Positions 1 through 5,559 of a stretch of 5,799 nucleotides of DNA are shown here, piece after piece. A program made the position numbers and the translations under genes. How positions within the stretch are numbered: position 1 is the stretch's first letter; each line of letters begins with the position of its first letter. The stretch lies in NCBI GenBank assembly GCA_014380105.1, contig JACMKL010000824.1:1-5799 (forward strand). The letters run 5' to 3'. The notes below the pieces were generated by a model. That model did not search any database. It was not told the origin of the DNA and saw nothing but the letters and a program-made list of their open reading frames with translations. This DNA is from Candidatus Melainabacteria bacterium (GTDB lineage Bacteria > Cyanobacteriota > Vampirovibrionia > Obscuribacterales > Obscuribacteraceae).

Positions 1-1039
1 CCTTCTCACTGGTTGTGAGCATAGGAGTCGCATTGAAGAAGACATGGAAAAGCCCGTCGCTGAGCGGCGGTTGAACTTTGCCTTCGCAATTGCGAACGTG
101 AATTTCTTTTCCAACCACAGGAGCCAGGAAGCTGTGTGTCATTGCACGAACAACTGCCCGGTCTCTGGCATCAGCGAAATTTTCATCGTAGATTTTCGGA
201 GCACCGGCGTTTTCTAAGTCCGCTTGTTCTGCCGCCAAAACTTCCGGGAGGAATTTGGACGGGTCGCGTTCGATCAAAACACGCTGTAGGGTGCGCGTGA
301 TCAGTGCCAGATTTACTTCTTCGTCGAAGGAGCGCAGGTCGAAGTACAGGTAGAGATGCTGCTTGAGTAACTCACCCACTACGTAGCCGGTGGCGTCGTC
401 GATGATAGGCGCGCCTTTGCGGCAATATCCGGAGGCTTCCAGCCTGCGTTCAACAGGCACGTCGAAGATGCGCTCGGGCAGTGCTTTTGCTTTGACACTC
501 TTCGGACCTTTGCCGAAAGTGACGTAGAAAGTCGAGCCGTTCGAGACGTCTTCGTCGTAGCTATTGCTTCCGGGATAGGGTATCACGCGCACGTGATTGT
601 TCATGTGCCCGGAGAGAAGAGTGTGAAAAACCGAGCGGAAGCGTTTTGTGACGTCCGTGCGTTTTGCCACCGCCATGATAATCCTGCTGTCTGTTTCAAC
701 TCCGGCATTGGGATGCGGATAAGCCAAAACAGCTTCATGTAGCTCTTTTCCGTTGATGGGAAGAGAGGCAGTAATGACCGCTGAAAGGGCTTCAAGCGCT
801 CTCTTGTGGTCTTGATACTTGATGATGACACCAGGCGAATTGCCCGAAGTTGTGTCACTACAATCGATACCGATGGAGACCAGCGAGTGTTTCTGCTCAT
901 CGGTGAGCTTGCGCAGAAAATAATTGAGCGGTCTTTTTACGTACCGTTGCCAGGCTTGCCAACCGCGATAACCCGCATAAGCGAGGCCTGCAGTACCGGC
1001 AACGGCAAGAACAATTAATGTAATCATTGTCCAGGACAT
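1..1039 (-). CDS. Membrane-anchored protein of unknown function (C-terminus beyond left edge)
   Basis: I do not recognise this gene. Read on the minus strand from the ATG at 1039-1037, the frame stays open for 346 codons to the window edge, so its stop lies outside. The start is well supported: AAGGAG (complement of 1048-1053) sits 8 bases upstream. A second ATG at residue 5 lacks such a site. Residues 5-22 form one hydrophobic segment followed by a Trp/Arg/Lys-rich stretch, which suggests an N-terminal membrane anchor with the rest of the protein in the cytoplasm. The remainder is soluble-looking and mixed alpha/beta. It includes an acidic DEDVSNGS stretch near residue 162 and a helical, charged region around 235-305. 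No catalytic motif is evident. It is divergent from the gene at 1683 and has no visible operon partner. That it is a real gene is fairly sure; its role is unknown. Confidence 0.85.
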   Translation of the reverse strand, partial: MSWTMITLIVLAVAGTAGLAYAGYRGWQAWQRYVKRPLNYFLRKLTDEQKHSLVSIGIDCSDTTSGNSPGVIIKYQDHKRALEALSAVITASLPINGKELHEAVLAYPHPNAGVETDSRIIMAVAKRTDVTKRFRSVFHTLLSGHMNNHVRVIPYPGSNSYDEDVSNGSTFYVTFGKGPKSVKAKALPERIFDVPVERRLEASGYCRKGAPIIDDATGYVVGELLKQHLYLYFDLRSFDEEVNLALITRTLQRVLIERDPSKFLPEVLAAEQADLENAGAPKIYDENFADARDRAVVRAMTHSFLAPVVGKEIHVRNCEGKVQPPLSDGLFHVFFNATPMLTTSEK

Positions 1040-1047
1040 TGAGTTTT

Positions 1048-1053
1048 CTCCTT
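1048..1053 (-). promoter_or_regulatory. Ribosome binding site of the gene starting at 1039
   Basis: The minus strand reads AAGGAG here, 8 bases before the ATG at 1039. This fixes the start codon and shows that the long minus-strand frame is translated. Confidence 0.8.
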
Positions 1054-1066
1054 ATCGTTCTTCATT

Positions 1067-1078
1067 GCGCTAAAGCGC
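1067..1078 (-). repeat. Small hairpin just upstream of the ribosome binding site
   Basis: GCGC-TAAA-GCGC is a short perfect inverted repeat 13 bases upstream of the AAGGAG site on the minus strand. In the mRNA of the gene starting at 1039 it would form a 4-bp GC stem beside the translation start. It could affect initiation or mRNA stability, but the stem is short and chance occurrence is possible. Confidence 0.35.
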
Positions 1079-1085
1079 CAGAAAA

Positions 1086-1118
1086 GCTCTCAGCCAGTGT
1101 GGTTGAGAGTCTGAGAGC
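1086..1118 (-). repeat. Leader inverted repeat with two competing pairings
   Basis: GCTCTCAG at 1086-1093 is perfectly complementary to CTGAGAGC at 1111-1118. It is also nearly complementary to GGTTGAGAG at 1101-1109, with CTCTCAGCC at 1087-1095 as partner. Read as plus-strand RNA, the nearer pairing is 9 bp with one G-U and a 5-base loop. Read as minus-strand RNA, the leader of the gene starting at 1039, that wobble becomes an A-C mismatch and the outer 8-bp pairing is the better one. The element ends 47 bases upstream of that gene's ATG. Its position would suit a leader regulatory hairpin or an operator; no ligand or protein can be inferred. Confidence 0.4.
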
Positions 1119-1200
1119 GTGGCACCGCGGGTGGTGACTAGACCATCGGCGCGAGTGCTAATTTGCTTAGGTGAGGGTTTGGAAAGGAAAAGTAAGTCGG

Positions 1201-1299
1201 GCGCGGGAAATAAATAACTGAGACTATTAGTTATCAGGCTATGGTAAGTGGAAGTATTAAAACCCGCACAACTTATGTTGTCTTTAATGTTTCCCGCGC
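1201..1299. repeat. Perfect 10-bp inverted repeat around a 79-base interior
   Basis: GCGCGGGAAA at 1201-1210 is the exact reverse complement of TTTCCCGCGC at 1290-1299. The interior also holds ATAACT (1214-1219) with AGTTAT (1229-1234). CCGCAC (1264-1269) can pair with GTGCGG at 1302-1307 just outside. Together these could fold into a branched RNA, or the arms could be paired binding sites for a dimeric regulator of the divergent promoters. The arms are GC-rich in an AT-rich spacer. Function is unknown. Confidence 0.4.
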
Positions 1300-1682
1300 G
1301 CGTGCGGAATCTTATGAAGTCTAACGGGCTGACCTTTCAATATCTTTTCTGGGGAATGAAACGAGAAAGTCGGGCGGTTTCTATTGGAATTTTAAGCAGA
1401 TCACAACGCGCGTAAGTTTGCGCGAGCTAGGAATTTCCGAAACGATTTAAGCGCTCGAATATAAGAACGTCGTTACATTAGGCTTCACAACCGGTAATCG
1501 TTGCTTTGCACACGAACAAAACCATAGAGTCAGGCTCTTTCCCTCTCTTTCTAATTTTTCCTGACAGAACCACTAAATCGCGCTTTCGACAATTCCATCG
1601 CTTGTCTCAAGCTGTCTCACTGTGTCACTCGACGCATGACTTCAACCACGCCACTAAATGTGGTGCAACCTTATGGTGTCCC

Positions 1683-2144
1683 ATGACTCAATTCACTATC
1701 TCCGCTATCCGTCAGCGCCTCTATGAAGCGATTCCGGATGGAGCGACTGTGAGCTGGGCGCAACTTCTTGAGAAATCGGGAGAACAGCGCAAGCAGGTCG
1801 AATCATTGGCTTTCGGCAAACCCGATAGCGTCTCGCGCACCGGCAATCGCTTTGTCGCTCGCGGAAAAGTAGCAGCAGAAATGCCTCCCCGCTTCGGCTT
1901 CCGTGCCTTCTCGGACAAGGAAGTGCGTTTTACAGTTCAGGGCAATGATAAACGTCTGGTCATCACAGACATTGTCGGAGTGAAGGTGCAACCACCGATC
2001 GGATTCAAGTTTTCGGTCAAAGAGGTGGTCATAAGCACAGATGACAAAGGCAATTTCACGCTCGGCACTGCGGTCTTCGGCATCGCTCTGACTGTCACTC
2101 TCGACGCTGATGGCAACATCGTCACCTGGCGTTTTGGGAAATAA
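1683..2144 (+). CDS. Small beta-rich hypothetical protein
   Basis: I do not recognise this 153-residue protein. The first 60 residues look helical and soluble, with MTQFTISAIRQRLYEAIPDG at the start and then a charged EQRKQ stretch. From about residue 70 it turns into alternating hydrophobic/polar segments typical of beta strands: VRFTV, RLVITDIVGVKV, KEVVIST, NFTLG, IALTVTL. Gly/Asp/Asn turns such as DDKGN and DADGN separate them. This pattern recalls small lipid-binding beta-sheet domains, but that is only a shape impression. There is no signal peptide, membrane segment or Cys. The frame extends upstream to an ATG at 1506, but those 59 extra residues look noncoding, so I chose the ATG at 1683. 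No good ribosome binding site precedes either ATG, so the start is uncertain. A terminator-like hairpin follows at 2182-2223. Confidence 0.65.
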   Translation: MTQFTISAIRQRLYEAIPDGATVSWAQLLEKSGEQRKQVESLAFGKPDSVSRTGNRFVARGKVAAEMPPRFGFRAFSDKEVRFTVQGNDKRLVITDIVGVKVQPPIGFKFSVKEVVISTDDKGNFTLGTAVFGIALTVTLDADGNIVTWRFGK

Positions 2145-2181
2145 TTAGAGTCGCAGACGCCGATATCTAGAATTACCTTGT

Positions 2182-2223
2182 GGGCGATGGTTTCAGCAAA
2201 ACCATCGTCCCCTGGCGCTTTTA
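2182..2223 (+). terminator. Probable intrinsic terminator of the gene at 1683-2144
   Basis: GGGCGATGGTTT (2182-2193) pairs with AAACCATCGTCCC (2199-2211) across the loop CAGCA, giving 12 bp with a single bulged T. The core nine pairs (CGATGGTTT/AAACCATCG) are perfect. A short T-run, CTTTTAT, follows at 2218-2223. It starts about 6 bases after the stem, so termination may be less than complete. The element begins 37 bases after the stop codon at 2144. Confidence 0.65.
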
Positions 2224-2238
2224 TAAAAATGCCATTCT

Positions 2239-2257
2239 ATACTAAACAGCCTAGTAT
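2239..2257. repeat. Short inverted repeat between the convergent terminators
   Basis: ATACTA at 2239-2244 and TAGTAT at 2252-2257 are perfect 6-bp arms around AACAGCC. The repeat lies between the two opposing terminators and may simply add to transcription isolation. The stem is AT-rich and weak. Confidence 0.3.
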
Positions 2258-2267
2258 CAATAATTTT

Positions 2268-2304
2268 AAAAAGTAGAGGCAGTGAGTTTTTGGCTCACCG
2301 CCCC
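2268..2304 (-). terminator. Intrinsic terminator of the minus-strand gene at 2379-3380
   Basis: On the minus strand GGGGCGGTGAG (complement of 2294-2304) pairs with CTCACTGCCTC (complement of 2276-2286) around the loop CCAAAAA. All 11 positions pair, two of them as G-U or U-G. TAC and then TTTTT (complement of 2268-2272) follow at once, the classic Rho-independent arrangement. On the plus strand the same stem has two A-C mismatches, so the direction is clear. It lies about 75 bases past the stop of the gene at 2379. Confidence 0.8.
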
Positions 2305-2378
2305 TGCTGGAGCCTCTTTCTCAAGCAGTGACTGTTCCGGCTACCGAGCGACTGGTATCCGGAACATGTCACATTTGC

Positions 2379-3380
2379 TTAGATGAATTCCTTGGCGAGG
2401 GCCTGTTCGGCGCCCGGAGGCAGAGCACGCAAACCGCGCACGATGCCCGCCTTCAAATCGCTGCGCTTGAAGACGACATCGCCGTTGCGAAACTGACCGG
2501 TAACCACCTTGCCATTCACCTTGCGGGGAAGCAGCTCGCGGACGCCCGGGGCGATTTCGCTGTCGGAGTAGAACACGGTCATGCCGTAATTGTCCGGGAA
2601 ATCCTGGATGCCGACGAAGATGGTGTGATCGACGTCGACCTTGGCGGTCAAGTCGGGAACACCGCCGTCGTGGCAGTCGAGAGTCGGCACGAACAGATAG
2701 TCCGGGTCGTCTTGCTTGGTCGGCTCGTAGGAGAACAGAAGCGGTTTGGCGCGCTTGGCGTCGGTGTTGCTGAAGCAGCAAACCGCAATCGCCCAGCCCG
2801 GATACCACTTGGTGTACGCCTTGATGATCGCCGCGTTGATGGCGGGACGGCGGTCGGCAGGAACCGCATCGCTGGCCACCGCTTTGGTGAGGTCACGAGC
2901 GTTCTTGGCGATCACGATGGTGTAGACATCGAAGTTGATGATGCGCACCGACTTCGAATCAGCACCACCGAGCATGGCACCGCGAGACTTGCTGCGATTG
3001 CGCGGGGTCAGGGCAGAACGGATGTCCTTCAGGAAGTTGGGGCAGGTGGTCGTATCGATCAGCTCGATGTTGGCGACCGCATCCGGAATCGGAAGGATCA
3101 TCGCGTTACCGGCGCCGGTGTTGGCGTTCGTGGCTGAGGGCGTGATCGCTTCTTCAAACTGCCAGTTGGCCGATTTTGCGCCACGGCGGCGGTTGGTGGT
3201 GGTGGTGGATGCTTTGCCGGAACGGGTGGTGCGAGTGGCCGGAGGGGCAACTGCGGGAGCAACCGGGCGAGTCAGGTTGGCTGCGGTGTTCTGGTAAGCG
3301 AGGTAACGACGACCGTCGGGTCCGTCGAAGGTGCCGACGACAGTATCGGTGAAACTGGCAGGATGCAGTGAAACGCACAT
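2379..3380 (-). CDS. Hypothetical protein with Met-Cys N-terminus and basic Pro/Thr-rich insert
   Basis: I do not recognise this 333-residue protein. The start at 3380 is supported by AGGAG (complement of 3391-3395) 10 bases upstream. No signal peptide or membrane segment is seen, so it is probably cytoplasmic. An N-terminal part (MCVSLHPASFTDTVVGTF to about residue 36) looks beta-rich. A Pro/Ala/Thr/Arg-rich, probably disordered stretch at 38-72 follows. A conserved-looking core then begins at GNAMILPIP (91-99) and ends at about 275. The core includes FLFVP-like strands, YLFVPTLDCHDGG (228-240) and VDVDHTIFVGIQD (248-260), with paired Cys at 201-202. Residue 2 is Cys and would be exposed after Met removal, the arrangement seen in N-terminal-nucleophile hydrolases; whether that applies here is unknown. 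A strong terminator follows at 2268-2304, so it is a single-gene transcript. Its expression as a gene is well supported; its function is not. Confidence 0.85.
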   Translation of the reverse strand: MCVSLHPASFTDTVVGTFDGPDGRRYLAYQNTAANLTRPVAPAVAPPATRTTRSGKASTTTTNRRRGAKSANWQFEEAITPSATNANTGAGNAMILPIPDAVANIELIDTTTCPNFLKDIRSALTPRNRSKSRGAMLGGADSKSVRIINFDVYTIVIAKNARDLTKAVASDAVPADRRPAINAAIIKAYTKWYPGWAIAVCCFSNTDAKRAKPLLFSYEPTKQDDPDYLFVPTLDCHDGGVPDLTAKVDVDHTIFVGIQDFPDNYGMTVFYSDSEIAPGVRELLPRKVNGKVVTGQFRNGDVVFKRSDLKAGIVRGLRALPPGAEQALAKEFI

Positions 3381-3390
3381 AGTTCGTTCT

Positions 3391-3395
3391 CTCCT
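3391..3395 (-). promoter_or_regulatory. Ribosome binding site of the gene starting at 3380
   Basis: The minus strand reads AGGAG here, 10 bases before the ATG at 3380. It supports this start over internal ATGs. Confidence 0.75.
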
Positions 3396-3956
3396 AAAGG
3401 TTTGTCTGTGCTTGTCTAGTGTGTGTGCCAGGCAAGCGAAGGATATTGGATGCGGGCGGTTTTATCCGTCCTGGATATTTCGAGATCGTCATCTGTCGCT
3501 GTGTGTATCAACCCGCCGCAAACATTGCGCGGAGATTGCAGGTTGAAACGAGGTGCAGGTTGGGCGATTGGGTGATGAAAATCTCGAAAAAAAGTAAAAA
3601 AGAAGCGACGCCAAAACCCTAATACCTGGCACGAGTGCGCATCAATGAATGTCAAGAATTGGAAACTGACTCGCTTCGCTTGCGTACACAGCGTTAGCGT
3701 TACATCGGGCGCTCGTATTTGGTACTAGCGATAACGTTTTAAAAGCCAGGATTGCCTTACCTGTTGACGTATACAGCTTTCGTGTCGCTTTCTGTTCGCG
3801 CACCATAAACTAACCGCGCTTGCAAAGGTGAGCGAGTTGCGCGAAGGATTGAAGTATGGCTGCAATCTATCACCAGTATTGAATCTGGGACGTTTTAATA
3901 ATAACTTTCTGTCGTTAAGTGTTTGAAGTGAAATATTAGTTCTAACTCAATGGATA

Positions 3957-4061
3957 GATGGCAAATGCCCGGATAAGCCATTTTTAGAGGCTTGGCGGCT
4001 TCCGGTTGCTGCCCCAAAATCTTTAATTGTCAATAACGCCTGAAGCATTCAGCTGCCGGAA
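3957..4061 (+). other. Possible structured RNA segment or regulatory DNA
   Basis: Several pairings crowd into about 100 bases. AAGCC (3975-3979) pairs with GGCTT (3989-3993). GGCGGC (3994-3999) pairs with GCTGCC (4008-4013), with one G-U. CTGAA (4040-4044) pairs with TTCAG (4048-4052). TTCCGGTTGCTG (4000-4011) can pair with CAGCTGCCGGAA (4050-4061) over 12 positions with one G-U and one U-U mismatch; this is exclusive of the two local hairpins it overlaps. The G-U pairs favour a plus-strand RNA reading. It matches no riboswitch or small RNA that I know. It could be an untranslated RNA, a far-upstream leader of the SPFH gene, or chance. Confidence 0.25.
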
Positions 4062-4265
4062 TTTATCATGGTTGTCATTTTGTCTACGCGGCTTCCATCC
4101 TCACAGGACTTGTATCTATGGGACCGAGGCGTAACGAGATTTGATCGAATATTTGTTCTTGAGAGCAGTCTTTTCTTATTTTAAGTGCCGTCTTCATTCT
4201 GTTTCTATTCGTTCAAACTATCTCCCAAACCTCTCCCTCACGCCAATTTTGTTGTTGTTTCTCCC

Positions 4266-4277
4266 CCGATTAATCGG
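4266..4277. promoter_or_regulatory. 12-bp perfect palindrome, candidate operator
   Basis: CCGATTAATCGG reads identically on both strands, about 155 bases upstream of the SPFH start codon. Perfect dyads of this size are typical of binding sites for dimeric helix-turn-helix regulators. A single copy and no visible core promoter beside it keep confidence low. Confidence 0.3.
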
Positions 4278-4335
4278 CTGATCTAGCACGGTGAATTGGT
4301 GAGATGGCGAAAATTAGCGCATAGACAGCTTTGAA

Positions 4336-4372
4336 GAAGAACCTCTTCACGAAATAGCTCCCTGTTATTTCG
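4336..4372 (+). repeat. Two tandem hairpins in the SPFH gene leader
   Basis: GAAGA (4336-4340) and TCTTC (4344-4348) form a tight hairpin with loop ACC. CGAAATA (4350-4356) and TATTTCG (4366-4372) follow one base later as a second perfect stem with a 9-base loop. They end 59 bases before the SPFH start codon at 4432. They could act in mRNA stability or as binding sites. No T-run follows, so they are not a terminator. Confidence 0.35.
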
Positions 4373-4431
4373 CTGATTCAACAATGTTGCGCTCGTCAAT
4401 TCGACGCAATCAAAACACTTTTGGAATAATC

Positions 4432-5361
4432 ATGGAAATCGGAACAATCGTCACGATCGCGTTGCTGGTACTTGCTGGTCTGTTTCTGGCAGCCGCAGTC
4501 TTCAGCTCCGTCTATTCAGTGCAAAACCGCACCGTCAAGATCATCGAGCGCTTCGGCAAGTACAATCGTACTGCCCAAGCCGGTCTCAACTTCAAGATTC
4601 CCTTCGTGGACACAGTCCGCAAGGTGCTCAGTCTCCAGGTCGAACAGCACATCATCGCCATCGATACCATCACCAAGGATAAGGTATCGGTGCGTGTCGC
4701 CTGTGCAGTCAACTACAACGTTCTGGAAGGACGTGAGGCTGACTCGTACTACAAACTCGCCACTCCCAAGACTCAGATCGAGACATTCGTCTTCGACGTT
4801 GTCCGCTCGCAGGTCCCCAAGCTGACCCTGGATGAAGTGTTCGATTCGAAGGACCACATCGCCATGGCAGTTCGCCAGGAACTGGCTACCGACATGGTTG
4901 GCTTCGGCTACGAAATCGGCAAGGTGCTCGTCACCGAAATCGATCCGGACGCCAAGGTCAAAGCCGCGATGAACGACATCAACGCTGCTCAGCGTGAGCG
5001 CGAGGCCGCCAACGCCCGTGGTGAAGCCGAAAAGACCCTGCGCGTCAAAGCTGCCGAAGCGCAGTCCGAAGCCGATCGCCTCAAGGGTGAAGGTATCGCC
5101 AAGCAGCGTCTTGCCATCATCACTGGTGCCAAGCAGTCGGTCGAAGAGCTGAAGTCCGCCTATCCAGGCGTCAGCGAAGAGACTTTGATCAACATGTTGA
5201 TGATGACTCAGTACTTCGAAACTCTCTCGCAGCTCGGCGGCAAGCCCGGCGACAAGGTCATCTTCGTGCCAGGCACTCCCGATGGCGTCGCCAGTTTTCG
5301 CCAGCAGATCATGGAAGGTCTGAATGCCTCGGGCGGCACCAAGGCAGCGGACCACAAGTGA
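4432..5361 (+). CDS. SPFH-domain membrane protein, HIR/stomatin-like
   Basis: This 309-residue protein belongs to the SPFH (stomatin, prohibitin, flotillin, HflK/C) superfamily, which forms ring-shaped oligomers that organise membrane microdomains and partner with proteases or channels. Residues 5-25 are one hydrophobic membrane segment. The SPFH domain follows (about 27-190), with SVQNRTVKIIERFGKY, GLNFKIPFVDTVRKV and a VRVACAVNY strand. A charged Ala/Glu/Arg/Lys coiled-coil runs from 180 to 240. The details fit the hypersensitive-induced-reaction (HIR) branch best: FVFDVVRSQVPKL (119-131), MTQYFETLSQLG (258-269) and the IFVP ending near 277-280. Plant HIR proteins carry a very similar TQYFDT segment, as I remember it. 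I chose the ATG at 4432 because GGA lies 6 bases upstream and the membrane segment then starts at residue 5. An in-frame ATG at 4384 lacks a binding site. No NfeD-type partner gene lies beside it, unlike many bacterial stomatins. Confidence 0.95.
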   Translation: MEIGTIVTIALLVLAGLFLAAAVFSSVYSVQNRTVKIIERFGKYNRTAQAGLNFKIPFVDTVRKVLSLQVEQHIIAIDTITKDKVSVRVACAVNYNVLEGREADSYYKLATPKTQIETFVFDVVRSQVPKLTLDEVFDSKDHIAMAVRQELATDMVGFGYEIGKVLVTEIDPDAKVKAAMNDINAAQREREAANARGEAEKTLRVKAAEAQSEADRLKGEGIAKQRLAIITGAKQSVEELKSAYPGVSEETLINMLMMTQYFETLSQLGGKPGDKVIFVPGTPDGVASFRQQIMEGLNASGGTKAADHK

Positions 5362-5396
5362 TTCTTGTGTAAGCCGTAAGTCAGTTTAAATTTTCC

Positions 5397-5444
5397 AAGC
5401 GAGCGGCGGGAAGCCAAAAACTTTCTGTCGCTTCGCTTTAAATT
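5397..5444 (+). terminator. Weak terminator-like hairpin after the SPFH gene
   Basis: AAGCGAGCG (5397-5405) can pair with CGC-T-TCGCTT (5429-5438), 9 bp with one bulged T. TTAAATT follows instead of a clean T-run. TTTAAATT occurs on both sides of the hairpin (5385-5392 and 5437-5444). It begins 36 bases past the stop at 5361 and is the only candidate terminator reading in the SPFH direction before the opposing one at 5479-5525. The long loop and poor T-tract make it doubtful. Confidence 0.3.
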
Positions 5445-5478
5445 CCCGTTGTACTATTCAGTATAATTGAGTGGGTTC

Positions 5479-5525
5479 AAAAAAAACGGGGTCGCACATT
5501 TCTTTGCCAGAAAAGGCGACCCCGT
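5479..5525 (-). terminator. Strong intrinsic terminator of the minus-strand gene at 5560
   Basis: On the minus strand ACGGGGTCGC (complement of 5516-5525) pairs perfectly with GCGACCCCGT (complement of 5486-5495), and eight T follow at once (complement of 5479-5486). Inside the 20-base loop, TTTCT (5499-5503) and AGAAA (5509-5513) extend the stem. It starts about 35 bases after the stop at 5560. In the plus direction the stem is followed only by CTCTATTTAT, so it may back up termination of the SPFH transcript, but weakly. Confidence 0.9.
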
Positions 5526-5559
5526 CTCTATTTATGCGCGACTAGCGATTCGTCGAATT

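Larger units (their letters stand above)
1040..1682. other. Divergent intergenic spacer, no gene seen
   Basis: This spacer separates the minus-strand gene starting at 1039 from the plus-strand gene starting at 1683, so it should hold both promoters. I see no convincing -35/-10 pair. TATAAG near 1460 is a possible -10 without a good -35. The reading frame of the downstream gene stays open upstream to an ATG at 1506. That extension has the composition of noncoding DNA (His, Ser, Cys and Phe rich, with no pattern), so I treat it as spacer. Visible structure consists of the hairpins at 1067-1078 and 1086-1118, a 10-bp inverted repeat spanning 1201-1299, and a 10-base direct repeat AAGTCGGGCG at 1194-1203 and 1367-1376. 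No tRNA or other RNA gene was recognised. Confidence 0.6.
3381..4431. other. Long divergent intergenic region without a convincing gene
   Basis: About 1050 bases lie between the minus-strand gene starting at 3380 and the plus-strand SPFH gene starting at 4432. Short frames exist on both strands at 3416-3655. Their translations have no domain-like pattern and no good ribosome binding site, so I do not call them. Base composition is AT-richer than in the genes. Visible structure includes tandem AGCGTT units near 3690, a cluster of pairing segments at 3957-4061, a 12-bp palindrome at 4266-4277 and two leader hairpins at 4336-4372. TTGAGA at 4159-4164 with TTTAAG at 4180-4185 is a weak promoter-like pair (15-base spacer) for the SPFH gene. 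No tRNA or known riboswitch was recognised. Confidence 0.6.

Noticed and set aside
1116..1129. Plus-strand AGCGTGGCACCGCG resembles the T-box riboswitch core AGGGTGGNACCGCG
   Set aside because: The stem I region of a T-box would have to lie inside the coding sequence of the minus-strand gene. No T-run terminator stem follows, and the next plus-strand gene starts over 550 bases downstream and is not an amino-acid-related gene. Likely coincidence.
2328..3137. Plus-strand open frame of 269 codons
   Set aside because: It lies antisense to the well-supported minus-strand gene at 2379-3380. The latter has a ribosome binding site and a matching terminator. The plus frame starts next to that terminator and has the Arg/Gly/Val-rich look of a shadow frame.
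3416..3655. Short overlapping frames on both strands (67 and 79 codons)
   Set aside because: The translations lack domain-like pattern, good ribosome binding sites and flanking gene signals.
3764..3792. TTGACG as a -35 element in the long spacer
   Set aside because: No -10-like hexamer lies at the right distance, and no gene begins nearby.
4516..5355. Minus-strand open frame of 279 codons
   Set aside because: It is antisense to the SPFH gene, which has clear family homology. The long frame is a by-product of codon bias.
3904..5430. AACTTTCTGTCG occurs twice, near 3904 and near 5419
   Set aside because: A single 12-base match between two sites in a window of this size is expected about once by chance, and the flanks do not match.
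5462..5467. Perfect TATAAT on the plus strand before the 5486-5525 hairpin, suggesting a small RNA
   Set aside because: No acceptable -35 lies 16-18 bases upstream, and the hairpin's T-run is on the minus strand, so a plus-strand small RNA would not end there. An AT-rich spacer easily contains this hexamer.
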